This document shows positions 10,641-27,010 of a stretch of 64,000 nucleotides of DNA, piece after piece (positions within the stretch are counted from its first letter, which is position 1; each line of letters begins with the position of its first letter). Both the position numbers and the translations under genes were made by a program. Under the pieces are notes generated by a model that saw nothing but the letters and a program-made list of their open reading frames with translations, ran no database searches and was not told the origin of the DNA. Source of the DNA: Ophiodon elongatus (lineage: Eukaryota > Chordata > Actinopteri > Perciformes > Hexagrammidae); assembly GCA_016806645.1 (NCBI GenBank), contig JACSYO010002116.1, positions 2,227,501-2,291,500 of the forward strand, written 5' to 3'.

Positions 10641-12191
10641 GTTTTATTTATTGTTTCCAGCTGCACTGTATGCTATATGTTCACCTTGTACAAGAAACAA
10701 ATACAAACACTCACACTAAAAACCAAACAATCTGCTAGCAGCTGTCTCTTGCTAACTTCATTGGGCTAAAAGGGATGGATGTGGCTGCTGTTGTTCACAG
10801 AGAGCTCGATGCCTCGCAGAGCCACAGCTGGCTTTTATTAGAGCAGAAAAACAAAGCGGAAGAAAATTATAAAGAGGAGAGGGTGGGGTCGTTCACATAA
10901 GACTATGATTATAAGAACATTTAACAAGGCAATACAAATCTGACAGGACTGAAAACCTTGAACATCAAAAAACGTACATTTGATATATAAAAAAATATCA
11001 CAATGGAGAAAGACGTGGAGACATGAAAAGCAATAATCCAGTTTTTTCTCTTTCCGTTTAGATTTGGACATATTTGAAGGTTAATCATTTTTTCCTGAGT
11101 CAGTAAGAGATTTACTGTTTTTGTTTTTCCTAACTCGCTAGTTGGTGCTGCAATGTACTGTGTTGTAGGTCCTTGGGATGCAAACAGATAACATTTGGGA
11201 CACTTTTCATGACAATAACCAAATATTGTAGGTACCTCAGTTCAGCGGAGTTGGAAAAGTTACAACAGCAATATTTAATTGACGTGACACACTTAATGTA
11301 CAGCATCTAACCCAGTATCTTTTTTATTTTTATTTTTTTGGTTTAAAAGTGTAATTTTTTACCTCATAAGCCGAAATATTCTTCCTGGAACTGGAAACCA
11401 AATCTACTGCTCTGCATCTCGTCTCTACATTCAGGGGCCACCAACCACGACAAGTAGAAATGAGCAATGATGGAGTCCAGGTTTCTGATGGAGACGGCAG
11501 ACGCTGCTGTTGTCATCAGCTGATTTTTGTTATCTGCTAAACATCTGTATAACTTTAAATCCATTCATTTTCACCCACTGAAGAAAAGAAAAACAAATAT
11601 TCACTTGCAACAGAAACACAGAATATAGGAGAATAAGAGGAAAGTAAAAAAAAAAAAAAAAGTAACAGACATGTTTGCGCTGAAATGGGTGTAATTGACG
11701 AAAGAAGGAGGGGAAACGGAGGCTTGGCGGATTGTTTATGAAGTCACTGTCCCTTCAAGTTCTTCCTTTAAACCAAAGAGTGTGGGTCAGATTTCCATCC
11801 TGCATGTGGAAATGTCAACATGTCCCAGAAGTCAGGAGGAATCTCCCTTAAAATACACTCCAAAATAAGGATAAAAACAGAATCACTTAAATCAACGTAG
11901 AACAAAAAAAAAAAAAAAAAGATATGCGGGAGGAAAGGTTTCAGATCTTCGACGCATGAGTTCGATGGTCAGTCTCATCTCAGTGTGGCAGCTCGTGTGT
12001 GTAATAACATCCACTGTCCTCACTTGGGCTTAGTGGTTTCATACAAAAAGAAAACGTGTGAAACGTTGCCCGGCAGGCGGTCTGCTGGTAGGTTCAGATG
12101 GCTGAAGTCAAGCGTACATTTGGATGGTTGAGTTGCTGTTTTTGTGTGTGTTTACGTCGGTTTTAGCCGCCTGCTCGTTACATCGGCAGCC
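10641..12191 (-). other. ctbp2: ctbp2 3' UTR (predicted)
   Basis: Non-coding sequence downstream of the ctbp2 stop codon, rich in A on the + strand (T on the transcript), with A runs at 11647-11662 and 11906-11922. AATAAA on the - strand occurs at 10834-10839 and at 10643-10652 (two overlapping hexamers), giving possible ends. Extent is inferred. Confidence 0.5.
10834..10839 (-). terminator. ctbp2: Possible polyadenylation signal of ctbp2
   Basis: AATAAA in transcript sense within TCTAATAAAAGCC, about 1.35 kb after the stop. A second pair of hexamers at 10643-10652 could serve a slightly longer form. Confidence 0.4.
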
Positions 12192-12375
12192 CTACGGCTC
12201 AGTCATGTGCTCTCTCAGGTGGTCACCATGTTTGGAGGGTTGGTTGGGGGAGGTGGCCTGTGACGGATGGATACCGGGGGGCAGGGTGTGGGCGATGGGC
12301 ACTCCCCCAGGCACCAACCCCTCTATAGGTCCGGGAATCCCGCCAGGGGCGACACCCACCACACCAGGAGGGAAT
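12192..12375 (-). CDS. ctbp2: ctbp2 last coding exon: C-terminal tail
   Basis: Shared by CtBP2 and RIBEYE. It completes an Arg codon and encodes 60 residues to TAG at 12192-12194, beginning FPPGVVGVAPGGIPGP and ending HGDHLREHMTEP. This is the flexible Pro/Gly-rich C-terminal region that follows the dehydrogenase core in CtBP proteins. It contains the PSQATSPNQPSKHGD stretch, which corresponds to the PSQAPSPNQPTKHGD of human CtBP2 and not to the CtBP1 tail. The C-terminus is a few residues longer than in human. Acceptor CTCCAG; phase fits the previous exon (AG|A). Confidence 0.96.
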
Positions 12376-14274
12376 CTGGAGAAATGAAAGGAGACGATCA
12401 ACAGGCATGATAAAGAGCAAAGGAAAGCTGTTTAGTCGAACGTAACCATTTCCAATTTCCAAAATGGAAAATACAAATCCTGGAAAACGTCTGCTGCTGC
12501 TGCTCAGTGGCTGATTCATCACTGACACTGTTTTACCCACCACACAGCTGAACTAATATCTGTTGCTCCTGATCATTACTGAAGGTGGATTTTATAGTAA
12601 CTGCCAATTAAAAAATACAGAATCAACACATGAAATAGGAAAAATTGTGTAACTTAAAATGAATTACATATTATGATATTGGGATACAACTAACCATTTA
12701 AAAGAAACAAAACCAACTTAGTTTTAGTGGACTCACTAATCATCATCACCTCTATGAAACAAAACATGTAGAAATGGTGCAAAGTTAAACATGGCAAGGA
12801 GCACTGCTGCGTGGAGGAAATACATGAGAATGTTAGAGGTCCTAATCTGGTGTCAGGGAGGATTTAAAAGGGTCATTCACCAAAATCACAATTTATTCTC
12901 ACTTTCCAACATATGGTATTGGCTCAGGTTTTATTTCTGCTGCTCATTACAATAGAGGTCAATTATACATTTGTTTGTTTCATGGTAATCTCTGTAAACA
13001 GATGCTGCATTCATATACAATATTTTGGTATATTTGGCTATTGTCTGACGATGATTTAGCTTTTTATTGGTTTAAAATTAGCTTGGAAACTGGCTCCTTG
13101 TGAAACAATCTGGGTGTACAAGTCGTCTCTCAACTCCAACTCCAGTTTCGCAACTCAAGTTGCTAATCGGAGTGTAAACAACGAGCAGCACAAGGAAAAG
13201 GAAGTCTTGGCCGCTGGCTACACCAGAACCCCAGCCACTCGCCCCCAGAGGCTTATCGTCGTCAGTTTAGAGATTGGTTTCATGGTATTGAGAAAATACA
13301 TGAAAACAATTAATCAGCGATATCTCTTCCCAGAAGTAGTGTTCCCAGTAAGTGAGTTGTTTTTTTTCATAATTTGGGTGAACAGACCTTTTATTACAGA
13401 GAGCTGAAAGGAAAAGTGTAAGGGGGACTCTTATCGCAAATAAAACAACCGATATCACAGGTTTGTTGCCGAGGGTTTTTAGAAAAGTTTAAGATTTTCA
13501 ATCCCTTTTTTTCATCTATAACTCTATTTACTCTATTTCCTCTTCCTCTACTTTCACAAAAAAGGTAACTGCACTCTTTTGATAACACTTCTTACTTACT
13601 ATTCTACTCTTGATTTCCAAATGTAGCTGTAAATGTATGAACACTTCTTTAAAAATGTCCAACATTAGAGTGATTCGGTGAGCTGTGTTTCTGTTTCAGG
13701 GTGGTGGTGGTGGTGGGGGAGGGGGGTTTGGGGAATTAATGAGATGCTGGGTAGAGTGGGTACAGTTACAGGACATGTGAGTGTGAAGCAGAAAAAGGGC
13801 TACAGATTTCAATGGGATTTGTTTTTTTATTAATGATGTTATTCATTTGCTCTGGCCTGTGGGCCAGCAGTGGTAGTATTCATTTACCTGGTTGAGAATT
13901 AGGTATATAATTTGTCCTGCATTCCCCCCGTTGCTATGGCCTGTACCATAGTTTGGTTCATTCGGCTGTGTGAGAGAAGCAGTTCATTCTGGTTGAGACA
14001 ATATAGAGACTGAGAAACGAAGAGCCTAAACTCAACAAGGGATTAATTCATTTGGGCCAACAGCTATGTATAACTGCGCCACAAAAACTAGGACCGAGCC
14101 CAATATTCAGGAGAAGAAAGTCAGAATTATGGCAAACATACATCACGTGAACATCTAGACTAACCCCTCCCCCGTGTGTTAAGCCTCATTTACTGCAGGT
14201 GTTGATGTGAAACAGGTGATCTCTGCACGATGTGAGGAGCCTGCTGGGTTCATTCACATAAATCCCCCTCCTAC
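12376..14274 (-). other. ctbp2: ctbp2 intron
   Basis: A 1.9-kb intron. It contains a short G-rich stretch (13700-13730) and otherwise AT-rich sequence. I recognise no repeat family, RNA gene or coding segment. Confidence 0.8.
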
Positions 14275-14398
14275 CTGTAGGCGGCACCATTCATCTCTGG
14301 GTGAACTTGAGGTTGCTGCTGCTCCATCATTCCCCACGGTGCAGAGGTAACAAAGAACTCCTTGTTGATGCAGTTTCGGAGGCTGTCAGGAATACGGC
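14275..14398 (-). CDS. ctbp2: ctbp2 exon: end of dehydrogenase core
   Basis: Completes a Gly codon and encodes RIPDSLRNCINKEFFVTSAP through HPEMNGAAY plus two bases of Arg (residues 348-388 of the CtBP2 form). The first half is the last helix of the substrate-binding domain. The segment after SAPW (GMMEQQQPQV) is more divergent from human (SVIDQQAI) and slightly longer, as expected at the start of the flexible tail. Acceptor CACAG, donor CAG|GTAGGA. Confidence 0.96.
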
Positions 14399-16348
<1,950 letters not shown>

Positions 16349-16394
16349 CTAAGAGACAATTCAGATTTTAGAAGCTTAAGTTTGAATAACAACT

Positions 16395-16454
16395 CATATT
16401 TTAGTGCACATATAAACAATCAAAATTGATTGTTTATGTGTGCACTAAAACATG
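16395..16454. repeat. Near-perfect 60-bp palindrome
   Basis: Arms of 29 bp (16395-16423 and 16426-16454) match at 27 of 29 positions with only two spacer bases. The left arm begins CATATTTTAGTGCACATATA. The right arm has a second, half-length relative at 18560-18588 in another ctbp2 intron. Confidence 0.95.
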
Positions 16455-16470
16455 TATGTGTGTATCGGTG

Positions 16471-16640
16471 CTACCGCTGAAAGGATTAATTGATTCATTT
16501 ATTAGTTATTTGACCAAAAAAATCAAAACAGATGTGATTATTGATTGTGTGCGAAAAAATTCGCTAATTTAAAACATTCCTCATCATATTCCAATTTGTA
16601 TTTATCTGATTATTTTTAGTGGTTTATAACCAAATTCACA
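16471..16640 (+). repeat. GGGCTGCAACTAA-type element remnant
   Basis: Contains GGATTAATTGATTCATTTATTAG and later TTCGCTAATTTAAAACATTCC, resembling the interior of the family seen better at 49305 and 55995. Degraded. Confidence 0.4.
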
Positions 16641-16719
16641 AAAAAACAAGTACCTTTTTTGATGTTTGATGTCTTTTTGAGTTTAATTCTAGTTAGAAAA
16701 TGTTAGCATGCCAAACCCA

Positions 16720-16900
16720 CTACAATAACTTGGTTTTACACGATAAACATCAGCCGTTACCTGCTAAACATCATTTTAGCATTGTCATTGAGAGCTTGTT
16801 GGCATTAGGATGTTAGCAATGAGCTCAGAGCATCACCGGGCCTATGTCCAGCTTGGCAGAGCTGCCAGCAGGTTTGGAGATTAGTCAATAATGAAAATAG
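16720..16900 (+). repeat. Teleost dispersed repeat (GCTAAACATC/TTAGCAATGAGCTC type)
   Basis: The blocks GCTAAACATCATTTTAGCAT, GGATGTTAGCAATGAGCTCA and CAGAGCTGCCAGCAGG in this order match a repeat commonly seen in percomorph introns. Identification is from memory of the pattern, not a search. Confidence 0.5.
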
Positions 16901-17122
16901 TATTTTGCAGCCCTCATGAGTTCCAAAAAATATATAATTAAGTAAACTGGGTTAACCAAACTGACAACCTTGAATAATAAAATAAAATAAAGGGATAATT
17001 AGCACTTCTAACTGATACCAGGAATCGAAGCGCTGCCTTGAAAAAAGGAAGCTCCATTGAAGAACATTTCATCTCACAAAGTGAAAATGGCAGGTAAAAT
17101 AAGATACGTTTTGAACTGGCTA

Positions 17123-18363
<1,241 letters not shown>

Positions 18364-18559
18364 TCATCATCGCTGTCTTATTATATCAGTGTTCCCTCAA
18401 CAATCATTAGGAGGCATTAGAGATGGACGCAAACGGGAAATCTGCATTCATTGGTTTTCCCACCACATAACGTATGAGCAACTTGAATAAGAGAGCTTTC
18501 ACTGCCTCCCATTTCCCTAGTCCTACGTTCATGTCTGCTTTTCTTCATCTAAATGCAAA

Positions 18560-18588
18560 TTGATTGTTTATGCGAGCACTAAAATATG
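18560..18588 (+). repeat. Half-copy of the 16.4-kb palindrome arm
   Basis: Matches the right arm of the palindrome at 26 of 29 positions, starting TTGATTGTTTATGCGAGCAC. No opposing arm is present next to it. Confidence 0.85.
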
Positions 18589-19359
18589 AGCGGTTGTCTG
18601 TGTGTTTATAATGACTGCTTGCCAAAGCTGTTTTTTGTCACAATCCATTCACTCAAACTCAATGCAAACAAGGTTGAAGTGGAAGCGCGCAGGACCATAA
18701 AGTAGACTGACAGCTGCTGAGGAAACCCAGAAACCATCAGCAAGTAGCCGCAGCAAGCCGTGGATGTTAAAAACAGGTTTAAATTCACAACCCGCTTACT
18801 GAATTGACCTAACCCAGCCAGATTAGCATAGCCATGAATTTCCATGCAACATTTTTATTGGAGCGAGCTGTAGTGAGAGCGGGATGCTTAATTCAAGGTT
18901 AAAGCTCTCCTCATGCATTAATCTCATTACTTGAACGAAGCAGGCCCAGCAGCAGGCTTGGCTGGAGACGATGCTGGAAAATTAGACAGAATCGCAGCCA
19001 ACCGTTAAGCAACAGGAATACAAGCTGAGAGCAAGTTTACGTGGAGTGGAAAAAGTGAGAAAATGTGTTCTTGTGTTATGTTAATTAGTGAAATAACTCG
19101 TCCACAGTTTGAGCTGGCATGTGAACCTTTACATTGCTTCGTACAAGGCTATTACCTACAGCCAGGGATCATGAATATTGCAAAGCACATAAAGCTCTTG
19201 ACAAAGGCAACAAACTACACTTATTCTATGCCTGCGTAATGGAATATATACAAAAGCTTTAAAGAAATTCTTGAGCACGGAGATTCATTTGTGGTTTAAG
19301 AGGAAGTTACTTAGCGTCAATGTATAAAAACAACTATAAAATAGTGAGCTTTATGGTTG

Positions 19360-19480
19360 TTGGGAGGCATATTTCTGAGTGCGTTTCCCACTGCTTTCTG
19401 TCATTATGCTAAGCTAACCGACTGGTGCTATAGCTTCATACTTAGCGTAAAGAGTATCAATCTTCTCTTCTAAAATATTT
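19360..19480 (+). repeat. GCTAAGCTAACC-type dispersed repeat, fragment
   Basis: Contains TTATGCTAAGCTAACCGACTG followed by GTATCAATCTTCTC, the two hallmark blocks of this teleost family. A longer copy is at 57570-58000. Confidence 0.6.
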
Positions 19481-20642
19481 TTAGATAAATAATATTCCAA
19501 ATGCTAACTAATGCGATATAGTATTTGATCAATTTTATTAAAACATAACAACAGTGTTTATCACACTCCTGTTCTCCTTCCTCTGCGTATGGTTTTCAAA
19601 ACTCTTAGGGACTAAGGGCCAATTAGATGTGAGGAAAACAATGCGGACATGAAAGTCATGAACCTTCATTATCAACTTTCATATTTTGTTGCATTACTCG
19701 TAAATTTAAGATTATTCAAAACACAGAGCACAGCTAAGGCACATACTGCATAGTTACAACATCTCTGCGTCAATTCCAGCTGAGGACCATAGTTTAATAC
19801 TGTGCCCCGCATTGCATTCTCCCTCTACCAATGTTGCCTATCCAATGCTTCATGGTCAACTATCAGATAAAGGCCCCAAAATGCAAAAAAAGAAAAGAAA
19901 AAAGGAGTGCCATTCATGTATGACAAAGCACTGATATGCTCCATTTCTCTCACAACATTTTGTCCCTATTGATGGAGTGTTTTTTTCCGCATGAGCTAGA
20001 TACACATAATTGTCTTAATCACGTCCTCAATTGTGGTTGTGCATTTCATGAGAACAGCGGTTTACTGATAAAGCAATGTCAAAATCACTTGAAAAACACT
20101 CTTTACACATTTTATCTTTCTGAAAGTCTTCTGTGTCTCTCCAAGGACATGACTGTATGAGTTAATAGACCACAACTGCTTTTTAATAAATGACTTCTGA
20201 GGTTAACTCAACAGGGTCCAAAACGTGTTTGCAGGTCACCACTAGCTTGCAGTTGGCCTTTGAGAGCACAAGTAAAACAGTATACTGATTTGTGAGTGAC
20301 AGATTCCTTAATCGTTGCATCTGCTCACTTCCAGGCAGTGCATGCAAAAAGACAGCAGTGTGCTTTGGTTTGCTTGCTTGGTGTGTGAGTCTGTTTATAT
20401 ACTTGTGTGTGAACAGCACTTCCCTACTGAAACTTGCAGTGAGGTTTTTGGCAAGTGTGTAAATTTGTGTGCATGCTTGTGTGTGTGTGTGTGTGTGTAT
20501 ATAGAGTGCCCCATCTGTACCCTCTGCTGTGTGGTTATAGTAGTGGGAATGCTGCCAACATCTATTCTCCCAGATGGGTCCTCAGTATGTGCAATGTATT
20601 CACTACCAGAGCATCTCACTGGACAGAGATTGCTTGTGTGTT

Positions 20643-20650
<8 letters not shown>

Positions 20651-20695
<45 letters not shown>
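20651..20695 (+). repeat. (TA)n microsatellite
   Basis: About 22 TA units directly after a GTGTGTGTG block. Confidence 0.97.
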
Positions 20696-20699
<4 letters not shown>

Positions 20700-21291
20700 A
20701 ATAAGGGAGCAAGGAAAAGACATAAGTAATATGAAGAAAAACTTGTGTATTTTGCATTTTTTCCATGTAACCTTTAAATTAATTCTGTTAGGTTGGCTTT
20801 AAAGTAAAACCAACTACTTTTTTACTGTAGATTAAAAACAATGACAATTTTGAGAATTTAATGGAAGATAGCATTTTCACTGAAATTAATATAACATAAA
20901 GTGGAAGCCTTCCTACTCTTTTTTTGAGTGTAAAGACCCAAACTCTCCAGCTTCGATTGTAAAATAGCTAATGACTGGCTCCAGTGTATATGCAGTAAAA
21001 TAAGACAAATGTTTCACCCACTCTGGCTCAGAACAATTATACTGCATTTCTATTACCAGCCTCCTCCTCCTTATTTAACAAAGCAGCACTTCAGCACCCA
21101 GTGGGATTAGAGTCGGTGATGAAACCATTATAGTTGAACTGGGAGAGTGGAACAAGCCAGTGGGCTGAAATATTATTAAAACATTACAGAGGAGGAGATG
21201 CAGAAGGAGGAAAGAGATGATTCTTCTGCACTCAACTGAAGGCAAATTATTCAAGAATCACATTCAAAGTTCATATTACATCCATATCACA

Positions 21292-21293
<2 letters not shown>

Positions 21294-21360
<67 letters not shown>
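21294..21360 (+). repeat. (GT)n microsatellite
   Basis: About 33 uninterrupted GT units. Confidence 0.97.
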
Positions 21361-21362
<2 letters not shown>

Positions 21363-22384
21363 CTTCCTGCAGATACTGCCACTGCTATGGCAAATACTGC
21401 TGTTACAGCAAGCAACACAGACTGATGATGTTGCTTCAGAGTACTAAATGATGTATGGTATAACCTATTCTGACACTATGTCCAAAAATGCACTGTATAT
21501 TAAACTTTTAAACAATGCCTCACTTCCTGTTTGCATAACTTCGCTGCGAGTCACATTCAAAGACATGACAATCATCTAAACTATGTGTAGGAAGAGACAA
21601 CTCTGTAAGGAGAAGCTGTAAAAAAGTCTGATAATTAATTAACTGAAAACTTAATTTTTTTTGTTTATTGTTTTAATTCAGTCTTTGTGCTTTAATCGCA
21701 TTTACACTTTAATTAATTTGTTAATTTGTTTATTATACTTTTATTTCATTCTATGCATTTTCTTGATTTAATGTGTATTAGAGAGCCTTGTGTGACTTGT
21801 TTTTGAAAGGTGCTGGATAATAACTAACATATGACCAAAGTTCCATTCATAGGCAAAAGCTCTGAAAACAAGCTAGTCAATCAACTTTAAGTTTTAAGTA
21901 TTTTATCACAGCTATGTGAGATCATGAAATCCATGTGCGTTAATTATTATTAAAACTACAATATCAAGATGGAAATGACAAAAGGATACGACTGTAGGAA
22001 TTTTAGGAAACATGATATGATTCAAATGTCTTGTCCAATATGTGAATTGCTTGTTAATGCTCCTCCACTTGACACATCGTTATTTTAATTATTTTTTCTC
22101 CTCCCTTTTTATTTTAGTAAGATAGATAAGAAACATATTCACTCTAGACTTAATGTCTACACTAAGCAACAATTTCTTTAAAGCAAATCAACAAGAACTA
22201 ATTAAAGTTAATTACATACATGGAAAAAGGCTGCTAAAATTTGCTTATAAATAAGAAGCCTTTAAGAAAAAAAGGCCTTGAGAGCCTAAATGGCGGTTCA
22301 TTTTTTATAAAGGGTTAAAAGGTCAATGCTACAGATTCTATTAATGTAGGAAACCCTTTCTAAAAACTACAAATGAAAAGGTTA

Positions 22385-22585
<201 letters not shown>

Positions 22586-22743
22586 TTATGTCTGGCACAC
22601 ACAGTCAAGTGAGCTGCAAAAGAAGCAGTAAAATGTAGGAAAAGCATCCCGCGGCAGGAGGTGTTTACACAGATCGTGACTGTGTGTTTGGCCTGTGTGA
22701 CGCGCTAAATCACTGAGACACACACACACGCATGCACGAATGC

Positions 22744-22767
22744 ACACACACACACACACACACACAC
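22744..22767 (+). repeat. (CA)n microsatellite, short
   Basis: A dozen CA units, separated by about 65 bp of unique sequence from a larger array at 22832. Confidence 0.9.
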
Positions 22768-22830
22768 TATACAGATGTAGTTCTCTACTTTAAACCACAA
22801 TGCTTGTCTCCCTTACCTTGCAACACTGGT

Positions 22831-22831
<1 letters not shown>

Positions 22832-22887
<56 letters not shown>

Positions 22888-22903
22888 CACACACACACAC
22901 ACA
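22832..22903 (+). repeat. (CA)n microsatellite with one interruption
   Basis: About 35 CA units with a single GCAC interruption near 22881. Confidence 0.95.
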
Positions 22904-25900
22904 GAATGCTGGTGATCTGAATACCCCTCTCTCGCTGTTAGCCACACTGTTACCAGGCAACAGGTCCTTTCACCCCATGAGGTCATCACTTCCATTATCC
23001 TATCACTGTTGAGAAGCAGGCAGGCCTTCAGTGTGTGTGTCTCTGCACCTTCTGTACAGTTTGCACCCTTTAGACACTCGTTCTGACACAAAAAAAATGA
23101 GCAGGTATTCAACAATTAAATTTAAACCTGTGGTCGTCTCCAGGTTTGTCCTCTCAGAGTAAGTGAAAGTAAGACTTTCTATCTTTGTCCTCACCTTGCT
23201 GTTGAGCTGTGATACGATTGCCCTTTCGGGAGAACATTTTCAATAAAAACAAAAACTGCTGCAAACTCGAAACGTGCCAGTAATGAGGAATTCGGAGTAT
23301 CTATCTTGACTGATTAAGTGTGCCAGAATGTGCCAATGAACAATTACTCTCCATAAAATAAATGACATGTTTTCTTTAAGTAATACAAAGATTAATATTA
23401 AGGAGAAAATGTGACAGTGTGGATCCAAATTCCACTAAAAAGAGGGAAAAGAGAAAGGAGAAAGAGGGGGTCCACACACCACCACTCTCTGGCTCCCTGC
23501 TGCCTGTTGTCATGGTGATTAGAGGATTTGGGCAGGATTATGAAATATTTTATTTAGTGACATCTGCGCTGCTGGAGAGGGTATCCAAGCCTGCTCGCTC
23601 TATGTCTGTCTCTCTAACTCCTCCAGTTTTGGGAAGCAAGGATGGCGTGTGTGACCTACACGTCCCAACATGCTAACATATGTGCTTTAAACGGATCAGA
23701 TGCGTATAATGGGAAAAACAAAAAAACAAGAGATGCATGTAAATGTAGCAGTGTTTCAGTTAACCGGGCTTCAATTGCACCAGCAGGCTTGTTTACTGTT
23801 CTGCACAGTTAATCAAAAATGCTGCAGTGATTACTGCTGCGAGTTATAGGAAGAAGGAACTCTGAACTGGTATATTTTCTGGAACTGGTCTACAATTTAA
23901 AGGCCTCTAAAAACCCATTTTCTCTATCAGCTTGTTACTATGAATGAGGAGATACGAAATTACCAATTCTGTCAAAGTCAGGAAAGTTTGGGCTATTTCA
24001 CAAGAGATTTCTGTATTTGTGTGTTTTTTCTGCGAGCTTTTCACCAGTTTTAAAAGTTCAAGGCTGAGTAGTAAAAAAGTAAAACATTGGAATCTAAATT
24101 TGATGCCAGTTGTTGGGTTGACGGTTTATGTTGCCAGGAAATAAAAAAAAAAAAAAACCGGTAGTGTGTTCCCTTACGCTTTTATCGCGGGCAAACTTGT
24201 CCATTTTAGAAAAGATTCCATGCAACGTATACAAAGTGTAGATTCATATTGTTTCTTTAACAAGCCACATACAACTCTGGTGTGCCCCATTTTCTGAGAT
24301 ATGCAGCACTAAAGGATGCTGAAAAAACAGGCAGTAAATTATGCAGCGTTTGATGCCTTTACACACATGCAAACACACACACGGCATAAGGAATAACCAC
24401 CTGCGCTAGACCTATCACAGAGAAATGGAAACAGGGGATTCATTTAAAAAAGACCATAGCAGCGTATCATTAATATCACAGCTTTGACAAGCTGACATAC
24501 AACCTGCATTTATTCAGGGTTAATTCCTTTAATAACTGGTGGTGTTCTCTGTCTGTCTCCGTTTCTATAAAACCAAAGAGGAACAAAATTCAGACATCTC
24601 AGGGGTGAGAATTTGAGGTGTGCAGCAAAAAAGAAAATCAGGCAGAGATGAAATGTAGAGAGATATTTTATTATTGCTTCACTTTTATTTCATGTTTAGT
24701 TTACTTAGTCTAGTTTTTTGTGTTGATTTTGAGTTAAGGGTTTTATAACTGCTTCGTGGGCCACTTAATGAAATGCTGTAGAGATAAAGGATTGTGTTTG
24801 TATTATATTTCATTACAGTACAGTCATTAACAATAGTATTATTGTGCAGCGACCATAATAAAAGCGGTGCTTCATAAAAGCCTAAATAGCATAAAAGATA
24901 AGAATGATGAGAAAAGAAAAAAGGTGCATAAAAAAATGAATAAAAAAAGGTTAAAAGAAACAACGTGGAAGAAGGGACCTCCATCCTTCTCTTCCTAGTA
25001 TAAGCTTAAAAACATGCATTATTCTCACTGGAAGGACTCATGGTGTGTGTGTGTGTGTGTGTGTGTATGTGGGTGCGCGCGTGTGTTAGCCAGAGGAGGG
25101 GGGCCTGCTTAGACAACACACCTGTGGCTCCAGAGCTCTCCCTGCGCTCATCACACTCCTGCAGAGTTCATTATCACAGCGCACTGGCTGAGCAAGAAAA
25201 TACTTCAATCATCTTACAGTCACACACACACACACAAGGAAACGTACCGCTACTCCAACAGACGCGGCCATGTGTGCACACATGATGACACAAACAAACA
25301 CACGCTCTGAGATGAAAGGACAGAAAAACAGCCAACACAGACTCACTTGCTTATATTTTACACACAGTCATCAACAAGAAGCTGCTGGTGAAAAAAAAAA
25401 AAAGAAGCAGCGTCACTTCTAGGATGTAGGTCAAACTGCTGTTGATTAATTATTTCCTAGTGGCTAATAGCCTTTCTACAGCCTAATAAGGCAGAACGTG
25501 GCACTGCATTTAACGCATGATTAATCTGCGTATAATTAACGTCTAACAAGGCTGTTAATGAGAGTCCTAATGACTCGGATACCTGGCCGGTGATTTGAAG
25601 GAGCTCTTTGGTTTTAGACAGAACAAAACTGAATCTTCCCCAAGTCCCTCAGCCAAAAGAAAAAACTCCAAATGACAGTATGTTTATTATACTTAAGGAC
25701 AGGTTTAGACAAACAATAAATCCGCAACTGCTCGGACAGTCAACGTGCGTTCACAAAGAAATAAACAAACATTCTGTCGGAAAGGTGTCGTTGACTGAGG
25801 CTCTGTAACGGCCTCTTCTCACCAACCCTCCCTGGAATTGTCACATCAAAGTTAATGAGGCTTTAGTCTCTAGTCTCGCGCTGTCAGAAGTACACTACAC

Positions 25901-26309
25901 TTTGTTTTTCTTCCTGCCAGTCCAGGGAGAGCAGAATCCATCACCATTTTGAATTTCTTAAACCAACCAGTAACAAGCGTTAACTGCACTGTTCACTGTC
26001 AGGGAGGGAAATGGTATTTAGAAATAAGGCTGTGTCGTCGACATATAGGATGACACATCCTGGAGCAGGTGCTCATTAACAGAGCTCGCAATTCTGAAGG
26101 GATATTTTCTAAAATGTATGCATCGGCCTGCTAATGCCTCGTTGATCTGCCTGTACTTGCTGTGTCGCAGAACAGAGAGGCTTTCCTGGAGGACGTATTT
26201 CAAACTATTTCAAGATGCACATTTGACCGCAATTAAACGTAATGTTTTGTCTCTTGCTGCTCTTCTAGCTGGACAAGCAGCATTACTCCGATGAAAAGAA
26301 GCTGCCCCG

Positions 26310-27010
26310 CCAACACACTCTCAGTGTCCAGTCCTGTTTCAAATTAGAGCCCTCTCCAAAATCAAACCAATTCTCTCTCACCCTGACCTGGAAAAAGTCA
26401 TTAATGCATTTATCTTTTCAAGACTTGACTACTGTAACTCCCTCCTCACAAGAAGTCACTCTCTCGCCTCCAACTAGCAGCTCGGCTTCTCGCTGGTTTT
26501 AGCAGACAACATCACATCACCCAAATCCTGCTTCTCTTCACTGGCTTCCTGTTTGTTTTAGAATTGATTTTAAGACTTTACTGATCACTTTTAAAGCACG
26601 TATGGGTCTGGCCCCAAAATATATAAAGGAAATGTTGACCCCTTATGAGCCAGCTCGCAGCCTTAGATCCTCAGGTGGGGCCCTTCTGGCTGTTCCAAAG
26701 TTGAGGCTGAAAACTAAAATCGGGGCCCCTCGGCTTTGGAACGACCTGCCTGAGGAGATGAGGCATGCAGAATCAGTACTTACAGACTGGCTTTTATGTG
26801 ACGTTGTCGCTTTACTGCTTTATTTTATTGTTGATTTTACTAACTAACTTTAGTTTATTTTTATCGTATCGATTGGTTTTATCGTTTCATCTATTGAACT
26901 GTTTTATCACCTCACTGTTGAACTTTCTGTTGTTATTATTGCCTTGCTTTTGCTGCTTTGTCAGTCTGTTTTTAAAAGGTACCATATAAATACAATTATT
27001 ATTATTATTG
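26310..27010 (+). mobile_element. Broken LINE 3' end (L2-like)
   Basis: The sequence translates in pieces, across frameshifts and stops, into the C-terminal end of a LINE reverse-transcriptase ORF. Recognisable fragments are a DLEKVI..FIFSRLDYCNSLLT block (from about 26380), MGLAPKYIKEMLTPYEPARS (26602 on) and APRLWNDLPEEM (about 26727). The 3' end has TACCATATAAATACAATTATT and an ATT tail, typical of L2-clade elements. No endonuclease or catalytic reverse-transcriptase portion is present: a 5'-truncated, dead copy. Confidence 0.8.

Noticed and set aside
12124..12543. Other-frame readings over the last ctbp2 exon
   Set aside because: Shadows of the C-terminal exon, whose frame is fixed by phase and by family alignment.
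26602..26847. A possible host gene encoding MGLAPKYIKEMLTPY
   Set aside because: The segment is the C-terminal end of a LINE reverse-transcriptase ORF with upstream frameshifts and an ATT tail, not a host gene.
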